Assembly (NCBI GenBank): GCA_002428265.1
Contig: DIUR01000012.1
Coordinates: 1 to 64,000, forward strand
DNA from: Bacteriovoracaceae bacterium UBA6153
Lineage (GTDB): Bacteria; Bdellovibrionota; Bacteriovoracia; Bacteriovoracales; Bacteriovoracaceae
Length of the DNA: 64,000 nucleotides
Reading direction: 5' to 3'
The notes below the pieces were generated by a model. The model was not told where the DNA came from. It ran no database searches and worked only from the letters and a program-made list of their open reading frames with translations. Shown here in pieces: positions 15,161 to 25,058 of the stretch (positions are counted from its first letter, which is position 1; each line of letters starts with the position of its first letter). The position numbers and the translations under genes are program-made.

Positions 15161-17164
15161 ATGAAAACTTATTCATTTATGGCACTTCTTGTTCTCGCGA
15201 GTGTTTCTTTTGCTGCTGAAGCGGCTCCAAAGCTTCCCACTAAAAGAGTACTGATCTCTGTTGGAGATCTTCAGAACAACAAAAGTAAAGAATGGAAGAA
15301 GAGCACATGTCTTCAGGTTTATAATCTTGCAAACCAGATTGTTGATGAAGGCGTAGACATTACTTGTCGCGAGTTCAACACTGATAATTTTTTAGATAAA
15401 GATCTTAACAGACTTTCTGAGCAGTATGACTACCACTTAAGAGTTATGCGTTTAGTTGATGGGAAACTTTCAATGGACGCAACAAACTGGAGCAGAAAGC
15501 ACGACTCAGATTTTAAAACTCTAGCATGGGATTTCAAAGATCCAATTCAGGGTAAGGCCTCTAAAGAAGACGCATTCACAAAAGTCATTGGTAACTTTTT
15601 CTTATATGCAGGAAATGAAAAGGCCTACAAAGCAGGACTCCTTGTTAACGGGATCGCTGAGTCTGATGAAGTAGCATACGATCAAAAAAATGGTTACTTC
15701 TTAGACAAGAGAACAAACACTCCTATCTCAATTGATAAGGCTGTTACACTTTATGAAAATGAAAGCCCGAGAAAAAAGAACTACCTAAGAACAGGTATTG
15801 AAATCGGTGTTCAGCTCTCTGCTGCAATGGCAATCTATTATAAAAACTTAGTCTTTAACCAAGTCGATTTCGACTACACTCTTAAGTCTGGATTAAAAGG
15901 AAAGTTTATTACTGGTGACGCTATCCTTTTCGATGACAACGATAAAATGTCTAACTACGGTCACGTTTACGCCGGAGTTATGTACTACCAAACAGCAAGA
16001 TCAAATGGATTTAACTCACTTGAGTCGGCACTTATTACTTTCGCCTCTTCTGCTGCATGGGAAGTTATGGAGTATCACGAAGTATTATCAATCAACGACC
16101 AGATCATGACTCCAATTGGTGGTTATGTTATTGGTGAAGCAACTTACCAAATTGCATGTGCTCTTGTTCAAAAAGATTCGTATGCGGCCAAAGCACTAGG
16201 ATACACAATCAATCCAAATCTTGGGATCAACCATGCAATGGATAAAGCTTTCAAAGGCGATAAATACGCAGCTCAACCAGACTGCAAGAGAGCTCGTTGG
16301 AATGATATCTCTGTATACGTTGGTCTCGATAAAGGACAAAAAGCATATGAGCCATCATCAAACAATGACTACATCGTTGGTATGCAGGCAACTGTAGCAA
16401 ACATTGATGGCTACAATAAAGAAGGTAGTGAAGCAAAGATGGTCTACGATACGGCAATGACAAAAATGCTGGTAGAAGCAAATGGTAACCAAGGTTTATT
16501 AGACCTAAAAGTTGTCGCACAAATCACAGCAGCAGCTTACTACAAAAAAGACCTGAAAAAAGATGAGAGAGGACAGTTACGTGGATACGATGTCATCTTA
16601 GGTGTTGGTTCTGCTTCAACTTATTACGATCGTGGAACTGAAGAACTAAGTGCAAAAGAAGATTTCTACGGAACAATTAATATACTTGGAGCTACTGCAC
16701 ACACAAATATTCACTATAACGGATTTAACATTAAAGCAGATATCGGATTCTATGGTGACTTCGCAATGGTAAAAGCTTACTCACTTGAGCCATACAAAGA
16801 AAGCCGTGGTGGAAACATGAATGACCAGTCTTCTATCATGAAAAGAAAAGGATACTATTGGGGAGCTGGGACAAGTGCAATTGCTGCGATCTCAATCTCT
16901 AAAGGACGCGTGACAGTTGGATATGAAGGTCAAATGTCTTCTGCAAAAAGTATCAACTCAAGAAACAGAGTGGATGCAACATCGGGAGATGTTTATAGGG
17001 ACTCACTAAGCTCAAATAAGATATCGATCAGCTACAGCTTAACTAAGAATGTAAAAGTTCAACTTTCTCGTGAATACATCACAAGAAAGGGTTCAGTAAA
17101 TAATGAGTTTAATACGAGCGGAACTGAAGTTAGAACAATGGGAACACTAGTCTATAAATTCTAG
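15161..17164 (+). CDS. DUF3943-family envelope protein, probable outer-membrane barrel
   Basis: A 667-residue protein with a signal peptide (TYSFMALLVLASVSFAAEA). The start at 15161 is preferred to a TTG at 15119 because it begins the signal peptide and has GGAG upstream. The middle part matches DUF3943: GHVYAGVMYYQTARSNG, SAAWEVMEYHEVLSINDQ and PIGGYVIGEATY. The second half alternates polar and hydrophobic residues in beta-strand style and ends in GTLVYKF, the terminal-Phe signal for barrel insertion. The first 100 residues form a separate domain. It ends at a strong terminator shared with topA. A role in lipid or envelope handling is inferred; no enzyme motif is seen. Confidence 0.75.
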   Translation: MKTYSFMALLVLASVSFAAEAAPKLPTKRVLISVGDLQNNKSKEWKKSTCLQVYNLANQIVDEGVDITCREFNTDNFLDKDLNRLSEQYDYHLRVMRLVDGKLSMDATNWSRKHDSDFKTLAWDFKDPIQGKASKEDAFTKVIGNFFLYAGNEKAYKAGLLVNGIAESDEVAYDQKNGYFLDKRTNTPISIDKAVTLYENESPRKKNYLRTGIEIGVQLSAAMAIYYKNLVFNQVDFDYTLKSGLKGKFITGDAILFDDNDKMSNYGHVYAGVMYYQTARSNGFNSLESALITFASSAAWEVMEYHEVLSINDQIMTPIGGYVIGEATYQIACALVQKDSYAAKALGYTINPNLGINHAMDKAFKGDKYAAQPDCKRARWNDISVYVGLDKGQKAYEPSSNNDYIVGMQATVANIDGYNKEGSEAKMVYDTAMTKMLVEANGNQGLLDLKVVAQITAAAYYKKDLKKDERGQLRGYDVILGVGSASTYYDRGTEELSAKEDFYGTINILGATAHTNIHYNGFNIKADIGFYGDFAMVKAYSLEPYKESRGGNMNDQSSIMKRKGYYWGAGTSAIAAISISKGRVTVGYEGQMSSAKSINSRNRVDATSGDVYRDSLSSNKISISYSLTKNVKVQLSREYITRKGSVNNEFNTSGTEVRTMGTLVYKF

Positions 17165-17186
17165 GAAACTGGAAATCATAAAAAAA

Positions 17187-17214
17187 GGCCTCGGGTACCC
17201 TAATACCCGAGGCC
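17187..17214. terminator. Bidirectional intrinsic terminator
   Basis: GGCCTCGGGTA-CCCTAA-TACCCGAGGCC, a perfect 11-bp stem with an A-run on the left and T-run on the right (17181-17220). It works for the DUF3943 gene (plus) and for topA (minus), which converge here. Confidence 0.95.
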
Positions 17215-17231
17215 TTTTTATTTTGTATTAT

Positions 17232-19730
17232 TTATTCTGCGACTTCAGCGATCTCACCTGTTTCTTCATCTACGTGAAAAGGTGTATCTGCGATATCGAC
17301 TTTATGACGGCACTTAGGACACTCAAGCTGCTTACCATTTTTCTTAGTAAACTTCTCACCCATGACAGGATGTCCGCAAGCAGAACAGTCGAATGCATAT
17401 GGCTTAGTCCACATTGCATTTGAGCAGGCCGGATAGTTAGAGCATCCGTAGAAAAGTTTTCCAAAACGGCTTTTCTTTTCAGCAAATTTTCCAATTTTAC
17501 AAAGTGGACAATGAACATCAATCGTAAATGGAAGAGTCGTCGCACACTGTGGGTAATCCTCACAGGCCAGGAACTTTCCGTATTTACCTTTTTTAATCGC
17601 CATTCGCTTACCGCATGTTGGACATGGGTCCTTAGCGAACTCTTTCTCTACGATGTGAATAACACCGTCTAGCGTTCTTTTAAAATCTTCTGTCGAGTTG
17701 CAATCCGGATAATTTGAACATGCCAGGAACTGACCGTTCTTACCCCATTTAATCTGATACTCACCGCTTTCGCATTTGCGGCAATGAACACCTGTCGGGA
17801 TTGATTGCTTCTTCAGGTTTTTCATCTCATCTTTAGCTTTTTCTAAAGTAAGCTCAAACCCTTTCCAGAACTCTCTTAGTACTTTTTTCCAACTGATATC
17901 ACCTTCTTCGATTTTATCCAGAAGCTCTTCAACTTTGGCCGTAAATTCGATATCCATAACATCAGGGAAACTCTCTACAAGCATTTTACAGACAACTGTA
18001 CCAAGCTCAGTAGGAATAAATCTATTTTCAATTTTCTCTACGTAATTTCTGTCTTGAATGTTTGAAATGATCGCTGCATAGGTAGATGGACGACCGATCC
18101 CATCTTCTTCAAGTGCTTTTACCAGGCTGGCTTCATTGAATCTTGGAGGTGGACTTGTCCAGTGCTCTTCAAGATCAATGGCCTTTTTCTGAGAAAAAGT
18201 TTCGCCTTCTGCGATATCAGGAAGAAGGCCAGTTTTAGGTTCATCTGACTCTTCTGCATCTTCATTTTTTCTATTTTGTTTTTCTGCAATTGAATCAAGG
18301 TAAACAGTTCTGAAACCTGGGAACTTAACAATTGATCCATTCGATTTAAAAAAGTGGCCCGCTGATTCAAAAGTAACTGTTGTCTGGTCAATAACCGCTG
18401 GAGACATCTGAGATGAAATAAACTTATTCCAGATCAGTTCATAAAGCTTTTGTTGATCAGCATCTAAATCCCCTCTGACTTCATCAGGAGTGAACTCAAG
18501 GTTAGTTGGACGGATGGCCTCATGGGCATCTTGAACCTTACTAGTCCCTTTCTTTTTATAAACTATTTCTTCTGTTGATAAATAATCTTTTCCGTATTTT
18601 TTCTTCACATAATCGCGAAGTGACTTCATCGCTTCCGGCTCAGTTCTCACCGAGTCCGTTCTCATATAGGTAATTAAACCCTGAAGGCCGTGGTCTCTTA
18701 ACTGCACCCCTTCATAAAGCATCTGAGCAACCATCATTGTTCTTTTTGCAGTAAAGCCCAGCTTGTTAGCAGCTTCCTGTTGAAGTTTTGATGTTGTAAA
18801 TGGAGCTGTCGGATTTTGTCTTCTTTCTTTTTTCTTAACTTCGATAACTTTAAGAGATTTTCCTTTAATATCAGAGACGATAGTCTTAGAAAGCTTCTCA
18901 CCAGCACTGCCATCAAGGTCAGTTTTTTTACCGGCCTCTTCTCCGTAATATCTTACTTCGAAATTAATTCCTTTCTTTTCAAGTTCACCTTGAATTGAAA
19001 ACCATTTTTCAGACTGGAAAGCTTTGATCTGGTCTTCTCTATCAACAATTACTCTTAGGGCAACTGACTGAACTCGACCTGCTGAAATCCCTCTTTGAAC
19101 TTTATCCCAAAGAATCGGAGAAATTTTATAACCCACTAACCTATCCAGAACGCGTCTGGTTTTTTGTGAGTCGTACATTGGTTGATTTAAAATAGTTGGA
19201 TTGTCGATTGCGTGCTTAACCGCTGTTTTAGTAACGGCGTTGAATACAACTCTGTGAATCGTTTTCTTTTTTCCAATTTCTTCAGAAAGATGGAAAGCGA
19301 TCGCCTCTCCTTCGCGGTCCATATCGGGCGCGAGGTAAATAATGTTGGCGTGTTTTGCAAGTTCCTGGATGCGCTCAATTTTATCTTTTTTTCCAGTAAT
19401 CGGAACCAGGTCTAATGCAAAGTCATCTTTTACATCGACACCAAGCTTAGATTTTGGAAGATCTTTGATGTGACCATTTGAGGCCACAACTTGATACCCT
19501 TTCCCTAAGTATTTTTTAATCGTTTTTGCTTTTGAGGGTGACTCAACGATGACTAGATCGTAGTTGCCATAAACTTTTTCGTCTGCATCATCTTCAACTT
19601 TTTTTCCACCAGTCTTAGGTACTTTTGCAGCGGCCTTTTTAAAAGGTGTCGCTTTAATCGATTTTGTGGCCGGTGTCTTTTTAACGACGACTTTTTTCGC
19701 CGCTTTTTTAGCAACTGCTTTTGCACACAT
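17232..19730 (-). CDS. topA: DNA topoisomerase I
   Basis: An 832-residue type IA topoisomerase that relaxes negative supercoils. The Toprim domain begins LVIVESPSKAKTIKKYLG (59-76) with acidic DMDRE at 136-140. The active-site tyrosine is Tyr355 in GLITYMRTDS. The C-terminus has four Cys-rich zinc ribbons (for example CRKCESG, CPTCGKR, CPLCKIG, CSACGHP). The first 45 residues are an unusual Lys/Ala/Val-rich extension (KAVAKKAAKKVVVKK) resembling histone H1 tails. It could bind DNA non-specifically or bridge to RNA polymerase. AAGGT precedes the ATG. It lies 23 bases downstream of a LysM protein gene on the same strand and may be co-transcribed with it. Confidence 0.97.
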   Translation of the reverse strand: MCAKAVAKKAAKKVVVKKTPATKSIKATPFKKAAAKVPKTGGKKVEDDADEKVYGNYDLVIVESPSKAKTIKKYLGKGYQVVASNGHIKDLPKSKLGVDVKDDFALDLVPITGKKDKIERIQELAKHANIIYLAPDMDREGEAIAFHLSEEIGKKKTIHRVVFNAVTKTAVKHAIDNPTILNQPMYDSQKTRRVLDRLVGYKISPILWDKVQRGISAGRVQSVALRVIVDREDQIKAFQSEKWFSIQGELEKKGINFEVRYYGEEAGKKTDLDGSAGEKLSKTIVSDIKGKSLKVIEVKKKERRQNPTAPFTTSKLQQEAANKLGFTAKRTMMVAQMLYEGVQLRDHGLQGLITYMRTDSVRTEPEAMKSLRDYVKKKYGKDYLSTEEIVYKKKGTSKVQDAHEAIRPTNLEFTPDEVRGDLDADQQKLYELIWNKFISSQMSPAVIDQTTVTFESAGHFFKSNGSIVKFPGFRTVYLDSIAEKQNRKNEDAEESDEPKTGLLPDIAEGETFSQKKAIDLEEHWTSPPPRFNEASLVKALEEDGIGRPSTYAAIISNIQDRNYVEKIENRFIPTELGTVVCKMLVESFPDVMDIEFTAKVEELLDKIEEGDISWKKVLREFWKGFELTLEKAKDEMKNLKKQSIPTGVHCRKCESGEYQIKWGKNGQFLACSNYPDCNSTEDFKRTLDGVIHIVEKEFAKDPCPTCGKRMAIKKGKYGKFLACEDYPQCATTLPFTIDVHCPLCKIGKFAEKKSRFGKLFYGCSNYPACSNAMWTKPYAFDCSACGHPVMGEKFTKKNGKQLECPKCRHKVDIADTPFHVDEETGEIAEVAE

Positions 19731-19753
19731 ATTTTTTACCTTAGTGTTTAATT

Positions 19754-21940
19754 CTATTTTTTGAAATCAGTATTCAACAACTCATCCACTTCTTCAAGGT
19801 CAAACTCTGTTAGACCGTATGGATTTTCTTTGTTGTTAATATCTTCATCGAGATACTTTCTACCGATATCTTTCTCAATCTCATTTAATGACTCGAAGGC
19901 ATTCGGGTCTTGTTGCTTAGATTTTTTCTCTAAATCTTCAAGACTTTGTTGCTCTAAGAATTTATCTTCGTCCACTTTTGATTCATTGAGAGAAGACTCA
20001 GCTCCCATTATCTCTGACTCAAGACGATCAAGCTCTTTCACATCGCGCTGAGAATCATTGATAATTGACTTATCACGTTCCTGACGCTCTAGCTCTTCTA
20101 GTTCGTCTTCCGTCAGCTGAATTTTATCAGCTTTATTTAAAATGTCCTGGCTTACGTCATCAAGATTTAACTCAACATCAAGCTCATCAAGAGCTTTACC
20201 TTCAAGTTTCTTAACATCGGTTAATTTATCTTTATTTCTTAAACGTAGTCCACGCGCCTGCTCTTCTTGAGTTCTAGTAATTGAAATACTGCCTAAACCA
20301 ATTTCGTTAATTGAGCCAGTAACAAGGGCCGTCGCAAAGTTATCTGTGATATTAATAACAGTCAGCTCACCGATCTTATACGTTGGACTTGGTGTAATTT
20401 TTCTTTGTGTTCCTCTATCAACGAATGAATAAACATCAAAGACATTCCCTAACTCAACTCCGTCAGCTCGCCCTCTATCGATATAGACAACATCTCCGTA
20501 GGATGTTCCGCTCAATGACTCTCTATAACTTCCGATAATTGCAGCCTCAACATTTCTTCTACTGAATGTTTTAGCAATTCTTCCAATCTTTGGAGTGTAG
20601 ACTGTTATACGATCTTTTCTTTGCACAATTCCCGATTGCTCAACAACAATACATTCCCAAACATCATCGATTTTTCTCACGGCCTTAATTTGCGACGTTG
20701 TCGAGTAAACAAATCCGGATCTATCCGAAACCGGATGCTTAATTTCTCCACCAGCTACGTATGTCGAAAATAAATCCCCCGGCTTAACTTTGGCCGACTT
20801 ATCAAAATTAACGTAAATAGTGTCATGTCTATTGATAAACACAGACTCTTTAGGAGTGGCCTTAATCTCACCTAAATCCTGAACAACGTTAGTTGTTACG
20901 AATGTATTAAGAAAAAATCCTTCACGGTAATTAAAGACAATCTTATCTGATTTATCAAAACCAGCACTGTCATAAACATCTGCTGGTGGTTCAGCAATGC
21001 TAATATCAGACAATGGTGGGTCATATTTTTCAAATTCATTATTGCGAGAAAGTTTTTCAAGGCGCTCTAAATCTTCATAAGTCTCTTCTGAAGCAAACTG
21101 GAAGTAGACCCCTTGATCGATAAGCTTCTTTCTTTCTTGAATCCATGCTGGGCGATTTTGATCATCAGAGCTTGTATATGACCCACCTACTTTAGCGTTA
21201 TCAATCTCATCATCAGTAAACTCACCAACCTGAACTTTAGGAAATGAATCAGCATCCCCTGTATCAAAAGCGAGAACTGTCCCTGGCTCAATTTCATGAG
21301 GGTTAGTAATCTGCGGATTAAGCGACCAGATTTTTGAATAATAAAAACCTGAACCGAATAAATTTTTCGAAATTTTCCAAAGGTAATCACCTTTTTGAAC
21401 TTCGTATTTTTCAAGCTTGGCCTTGATGGCCATATCATCCCATTCTTTTCCAGTGATCTTGGCCTGAACATATTTAGATAAATCTAATAATTTTTTTTCT
21501 TCACTGCCTGTATCAAAGTTCATTGACTCGTCAGTTATAACGACGCCTTTTTCATTTTTGGTTACTTCAGCATCAGCGGCCTTTGGACTCTGTGTTCCTA
21601 ATGACCCTCTTTGATCAGCAGGCTCAATCGGCGCCTTTCCATCCATCACTGTATTTTCAGCAGACTGTCCTGGAGCGGGCTTATCAAAAACAACATCTCC
21701 AATATCTTCTTTTAAGCTCTGTAAATCATCTTGCTCTTCAAGGTTAGACATCTGCACATCTGAGCTTGTATCACTGACTGGTGCAGGAGTTTCTCCTGAG
21801 CCTGTGCCGGGGCCGTTTAACGATTCATAAACGTTTACTTCTTCAAGATCAGAGCTAAGTCCATCTTGAGAGTTGGCATTCCTTCCTGATAAACTCAAGA
21901 GGAGAATGAGAAACAAATATTTATTTTTAGAAATCGCCAT
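19754..21940 (-). CDS. Secreted LysM-domain protein with acidic coiled-coil tail
   Basis: A 728-residue protein with a signal peptide (YLFLILLLSLSGRNANSQ). An acidic low-complexity region leads to one LysM domain near 173-225 (YEVQKGDYLWKISKNLFG ... IEPGTVLAF), which binds peptidoglycan. A beta-rich middle region follows (about 330-560), with several SH3-like repeats such as VKPGDLFSTYVAGG and VELGNVFDVYSFV. The last 170 residues are a charged, Glu-rich coiled coil. It likely anchors in the periplasm at the wall. It follows a TPR lipoprotein gene by 23 bases on the same strand, so the two may form an envelope complex. The overall family is not recognised; the domains are. Confidence 0.8.
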   Translation of the reverse strand: MAISKNKYLFLILLLSLSGRNANSQDGLSSDLEEVNVYESLNGPGTGSGETPAPVSDTSSDVQMSNLEEQDDLQSLKEDIGDVVFDKPAPGQSAENTVMDGKAPIEPADQRGSLGTQSPKAADAEVTKNEKGVVITDESMNFDTGSEEKKLLDLSKYVQAKITGKEWDDMAIKAKLEKYEVQKGDYLWKISKNLFGSGFYYSKIWSLNPQITNPHEIEPGTVLAFDTGDADSFPKVQVGEFTDDEIDNAKVGGSYTSSDDQNRPAWIQERKKLIDQGVYFQFASEETYEDLERLEKLSRNNEFEKYDPPLSDISIAEPPADVYDSAGFDKSDKIVFNYREGFFLNTFVTTNVVQDLGEIKATPKESVFINRHDTIYVNFDKSAKVKPGDLFSTYVAGGEIKHPVSDRSGFVYSTTSQIKAVRKIDDVWECIVVEQSGIVQRKDRITVYTPKIGRIAKTFSRRNVEAAIIGSYRESLSGTSYGDVVYIDRGRADGVELGNVFDVYSFVDRGTQRKITPSPTYKIGELTVINITDNFATALVTGSINEIGLGSISITRTQEEQARGLRLRNKDKLTDVKKLEGKALDELDVELNLDDVSQDILNKADKIQLTEDELEELERQERDKSIINDSQRDVKELDRLESEIMGAESSLNESKVDEDKFLEQQSLEDLEKKSKQQDPNAFESLNEIEKDIGRKYLDEDINNKENPYGLTEFDLEEVDELLNTDFKK

Positions 21941-21962
21941 CGTTTTCGCCTATCTTAATTAA

Positions 21963-22739
21963 TTAGGTGGCCTCAAAAAAATCATGAAGGAGTGAATAAT
22001 ATTTCGCCTGCTTTTCAGGTTGCTTTAATTTTTCACTGCACACGACTAGTTTTCCCAATGCTTTTATAACAAAACCCGAGAATGCGTATTTATTAATGAT
22101 CTCTTCATAAACTTGTGAAGACAGATCGTACTCACCTTGATTAAAAAGCAGATCCCCTAACATCATCTTAGCTCTGACTACGACTTGCTTTTCTTTAGAG
22201 CCTTCAAGCTCTTTTAAAATAACTAATGCGTTTTCAAATTTATTAACACGCACTAATTCCTGAACTTCGCGAAGTCTTGTGATCTGATCATCAATTTCAT
22301 CAGTGTTGTTGACAGTTTTTACGCCCATGCTATTTGGGACAGGAGGACCTTTATCTACTCTTAATGCATCAACTCCATCTAAGTTCGGCGCATCTGGAAT
22401 CGCTGTATCAATGCGATTGACCAACTCTGAAGGATCGATAGTCGTCTCTTCTGCAACCACAGGTCTTGTCTGATCACCTGGATTTGTTGTTGCAGTTTTT
22501 ACTGCTTCAATCTCCTGTGATTTTAAATTTTTAGATTGGTTTAAAAGCTCTTGGTATTTACGTGCCAGCTCATCATACTGATCTTTTGGAACAGTTGAAA
22601 CTTGGGCATGCGCTCCATTTTGAACAGAGTCAACTGTCTCACCTCTTTGTAACCAAAGTGATGAACATGAGGTTAAAAACAAAGTACTGCCAAATAGCAG
22701 TGCGTTCGTTATGGCCTTACTGGCATAATTCCTCTTCAC
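21963..22739 (-). CDS. Lipoprotein with TPR-like helices
   Basis: A 258-residue protein starting at GTG (22739), with GGAGG seven bases upstream. The lipoprotein signal ends FLTSC with Cys25. A coiled-coil stretch (DQYDELARKYQELLNQSKNL) and a Thr/Pro-rich linker precede helical repeats from about 150 to 255 (FENALVILKELEG, RAKMMLGDLLFNQGEYDLSS). These fit tetratricopeptide repeats, as in YbgF/CpoB-like proteins. It probably sits in the outer membrane facing the periplasm and binds partner proteins such as the downstream LysM protein. It is divergent from the DUF4911-like gene. Confidence 0.75.
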   Translation of the reverse strand: MKRNYASKAITNALLFGSTLFLTSCSSLWLQRGETVDSVQNGAHAQVSTVPKDQYDELARKYQELLNQSKNLKSQEIEAVKTATTNPGDQTRPVVAEETTIDPSELVNRIDTAIPDAPNLDGVDALRVDKGPPVPNSMGVKTVNNTDEIDDQITRLREVQELVRVNKFENALVILKELEGSKEKQVVVRAKMMLGDLLFNQGEYDLSSQVYEEIINKYAFSGFVIKALGKLVVCSEKLKQPEKQAKYYSLLHDFFEAT

Positions 22740-22833
22740 TTTTTGTCCTCCATGACTTGTAAATGTGAATGCGATAACTTAACTTTTATTGTAAATCTTA
22801 TCGGATACATGTCAAACGTGTTTTAAGGGCCTT

Positions 22834-23106
22834 ATGTCAAAACAATCTAGTCAACTTTTTCACTACATCATTAGACTCAATAAAGAAGACTCTGCTTTTT
22901 TTTATTTTCAATTGGAGGCAAGTGATGGTCTGTGCTTTTACTCAACTATCGAACACCCTCATCATGCTCAGTATCGAGACATCGACTTGAAAGGAGATGT
23001 ATTATTAAAAGGGGAAATTTTGCACCTGTTAGAAGAGTGTGGCAAAAAATTCAAAATTGATATTCTGGTTGATGAAATTATAACTGACTCAAAAGGTATA
23101 GCATGA
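22834..23106 (+). CDS. Small conserved protein, DUF4911-like
   Basis: A 90-residue protein without signal or membrane segment. FYFQLEASDGLCFYST (24-39) fits the short DUF4911 pattern of a beta-strand then E-A-x-[DE]-G. That domain of unknown function is found in Deltaproteobacteria and relatives. Its stop overlaps the start of the M48 peptidase gene (ATGA), so the two are probably translationally coupled. AAGGG precedes the start. Function unknown. Confidence 0.6.
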   Translation: MSKQSSQLFHYIIRLNKEDSAFFYFQLEASDGLCFYSTIEHPHHAQYRDIDLKGDVLLKGEILHLLEECGKKFKIDILVDEIITDSKGIA

Positions 23107-23891
23107 AAAAAATTTTAACTGCTCTTGTTTTACTATTTTCTCTTTCTTGTTCCACAACACCTGTTTCAGGAAACAAAGCTTTTCTTTTAACTTCACAGGA
23201 AACTGAAAACCAACAAGGCGAAGAAGCTTATAAAGAAATTCTTACTAAAGAAAAAGTCATCACAGGCACTGCTCAAGCAAAAATGGTGGAAGAAATCGGA
23301 AGAAGAATTGCTGCTGTTGCCAATCAGCCAGATTTTAAATGGGAGTTTAAAACTCTTCAAAGTGATGAGCCTAATGCCTTTTGTCTTCCAGGTGGAAAAG
23401 TTGCTATCTACACGGGAATTTTTAAATACGCTCAAAACGAAGCGGGCCTTGCTACAATTATGGGCCATGAAATCGGACACGCTCTCGCTCGTCACGGAGG
23501 TCAGCGTATGAGTCAGCAGATGGCCACTAATGCTGCCTTAGCAGGACTAGCTATCGTTGGTTTGTCTGGATTAGATGATACTAAAAAAACTGTTGCCATG
23601 GCCGCCCTAGGAGCTGGAGCAACTTACGGAATTATTCTTCCTTTTTCAAGAAAGCATGAAACTGAAGCCGATGAAATTGGATTAGTGCTTATGGCGAAGG
23701 CCGGATATGATCCTGCTGAAGCTGTTAATTTCTGGGATAGATTTTCTAAGGCCGGAGGGAAAGCTCCTCCTGAGTTTTTATCAACTCACCCTAATAGCGA
23801 AAACCGCAGAGAACACTTGAGATCATTACAATCAAAAGTTCAGGGTGATTATCAGGCTTCTGCTAAGCTTGGGCTTGGCAGAAACCTGTAA
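23103..23891 (+). CDS. M48-family metallopeptidase lipoprotein (LoiP/BepA-like)
   Basis: A 262-residue protein with a probable lipoprotein signal (LVLLFSLSC, Cys16; the lipobox is imperfect). The zinc site is MGHEIGHALARHG with HEIGH at 122-126. The third ligand is in FSRKHETEADEIGL near residue 187. Members of this group are periplasmic quality-control proteases of outer-membrane proteins. FLSTHPNSENRREHLR near the C-terminus matches the family's S-T-H-P-x2-x-R motif. It has no transmembrane domain beyond the signal, unlike the Ste24-type enzyme at 26389. It is co-transcribed with the DUF4911-like gene. Confidence 0.92.
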   Translation: MKKILTALVLLFSLSCSTTPVSGNKAFLLTSQETENQQGEEAYKEILTKEKVITGTAQAKMVEEIGRRIAAVANQPDFKWEFKTLQSDEPNAFCLPGGKVAIYTGIFKYAQNEAGLATIMGHEIGHALARHGGQRMSQQMATNAALAGLAIVGLSGLDDTKKTVAMAALGAGATYGIILPFSRKHETEADEIGLVLMAKAGYDPAEAVNFWDRFSKAGGKAPPEFLSTHPNSENRREHLRSLQSKVQGDYQASAKLGLGRNL

Positions 23892-23900
23892 TTCATAATC

Positions 23901-25058
23901 TTATTTTTTCTTTTTAGCTTTAACTTTTTTATCTTCAGATTTCTTGGCCTCAGTTTTCACTGGGGCCACTTCCGGATAGTTTAACTTCACAACGACAGCA
24001 AAGTGATCTGAAAATCCCATCTTCTCTTTTGTCTTCTCACCTGGCTCAAATCTCTTTGGTGCCATAAAAACTTTAATATCTTTTTCGTCTTCGCTTCCTA
24101 AACCTTTTTTCACTTCTTTAAGAGCAAACTGTGGAAGATAAATTTCAAAGCTTGCTAAATCAAGCTCCAGATCCTTTCCATCTTTCAGGGCACTCGTGTA
24201 GAAAATATGATCCAGCATATTCCACTGATCTTTTGGAGGGTAATAATAAGTTCCCGCCGGCATTTTCTTTTTTACATCATCACCGATTGTTTTATCAGCA
24301 GTAAATGCTTCAGCAACATCTGAAAAAAGATTGTCTTTATAAAGAACAGTTTTAAATGGGTGCGGGTTGTTTTCATCAATAGTGTTGAAATCCCCTACTG
24401 CCATAATACTCATGGCCGGATTTTTTGCTAAAATTTCTTTTGTTCTGTTAGCTAAAACTTCAGCAGCTTTTATTCTCCATGAATCTGGATTAGCTAATGA
24501 AGGCCAGTGGTTAACAAAAATCGTTAGTGGCTTTCCACCAATTGTGAACTCGACTTCCAGAATATTTCTTGAAGGATAATCTACAGGAACAACGTGTTCT
24601 GCTCTTGAGATTTTTTTAATGTCTTCGTTTGTTTTATATAAAAGAGCAACGTCTACGCCTCTGAAATCCGGGCTTGTTGTCATTTCAAGATTCTCGTAGC
24701 CCATCTTTTTTCCAAGACGATTCACAACCTCAGAGTTTTCCACTTCAATTAAGGCAAGAAAATCAGGTGTTCCAGTGCGCTCTTTTGTAATGACATCTAC
24801 AATTTGTGAAATTTTAATTTCTACTTTCTCTTCAGTCCAGTCAGCATCGTAGCACTCGCTTCTTCTGTACTTACTTTTCTCTTTTGCACAGGCCTCTTTT
24901 TTTCCAGGTGCCTCTTTTGGAAGAAAGCTCCAGTCGTTTTTGCCTTCGTCGTGTTTAGCATCGAAGAGGTTCTCAACATTGTAAGACATAATCTGAACTG
25001 ATTTTGCATGGACATTAAAAGCACTAAGTGCAATCAATAATGAAAGTAGCATTTTCAT
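23901..25058 (-). CDS. Secreted endonuclease/exonuclease/phosphatase-family protein
   Basis: A 385-residue protein with a signal peptide (MLLSLLIALSAFNVHA). EEP-fold motifs in order: IMSYNVENLFD (metal-binding Asn and Glu region), LIEVEN, FVNHWPS, VGDFNTIDENNP and FSDHFAVVV near the end. These enzymes cleave DNA, RNA or phosphoesters. The secreted location suggests nutrient or prey nucleic-acid degradation, though the substrate is unknown. The tail is lysine-rich (KKSEDKKVKAKKKK). The ribosome site lies in a hairpin at 25059-25085. It is 39 bases downstream of bcp on the same strand. Confidence 0.88.
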   Translation of the reverse strand: MKMLLSLLIALSAFNVHAKSVQIMSYNVENLFDAKHDEGKNDWSFLPKEAPGKKEACAKEKSKYRRSECYDADWTEEKVEIKISQIVDVITKERTGTPDFLALIEVENSEVVNRLGKKMGYENLEMTTSPDFRGVDVALLYKTNEDIKKISRAEHVVPVDYPSRNILEVEFTIGGKPLTIFVNHWPSLANPDSWRIKAAEVLANRTKEILAKNPAMSIMAVGDFNTIDENNPHPFKTVLYKDNLFSDVAEAFTADKTIGDDVKKKMPAGTYYYPPKDQWNMLDHIFYTSALKDGKDLELDLASFEIYLPQFALKEVKKGLGSEDEKDIKVFMAPKRFEPGEKTKEKMGFSDHFAVVVKLNYPEVAPVKTEAKKSEDKKVKAKKKK

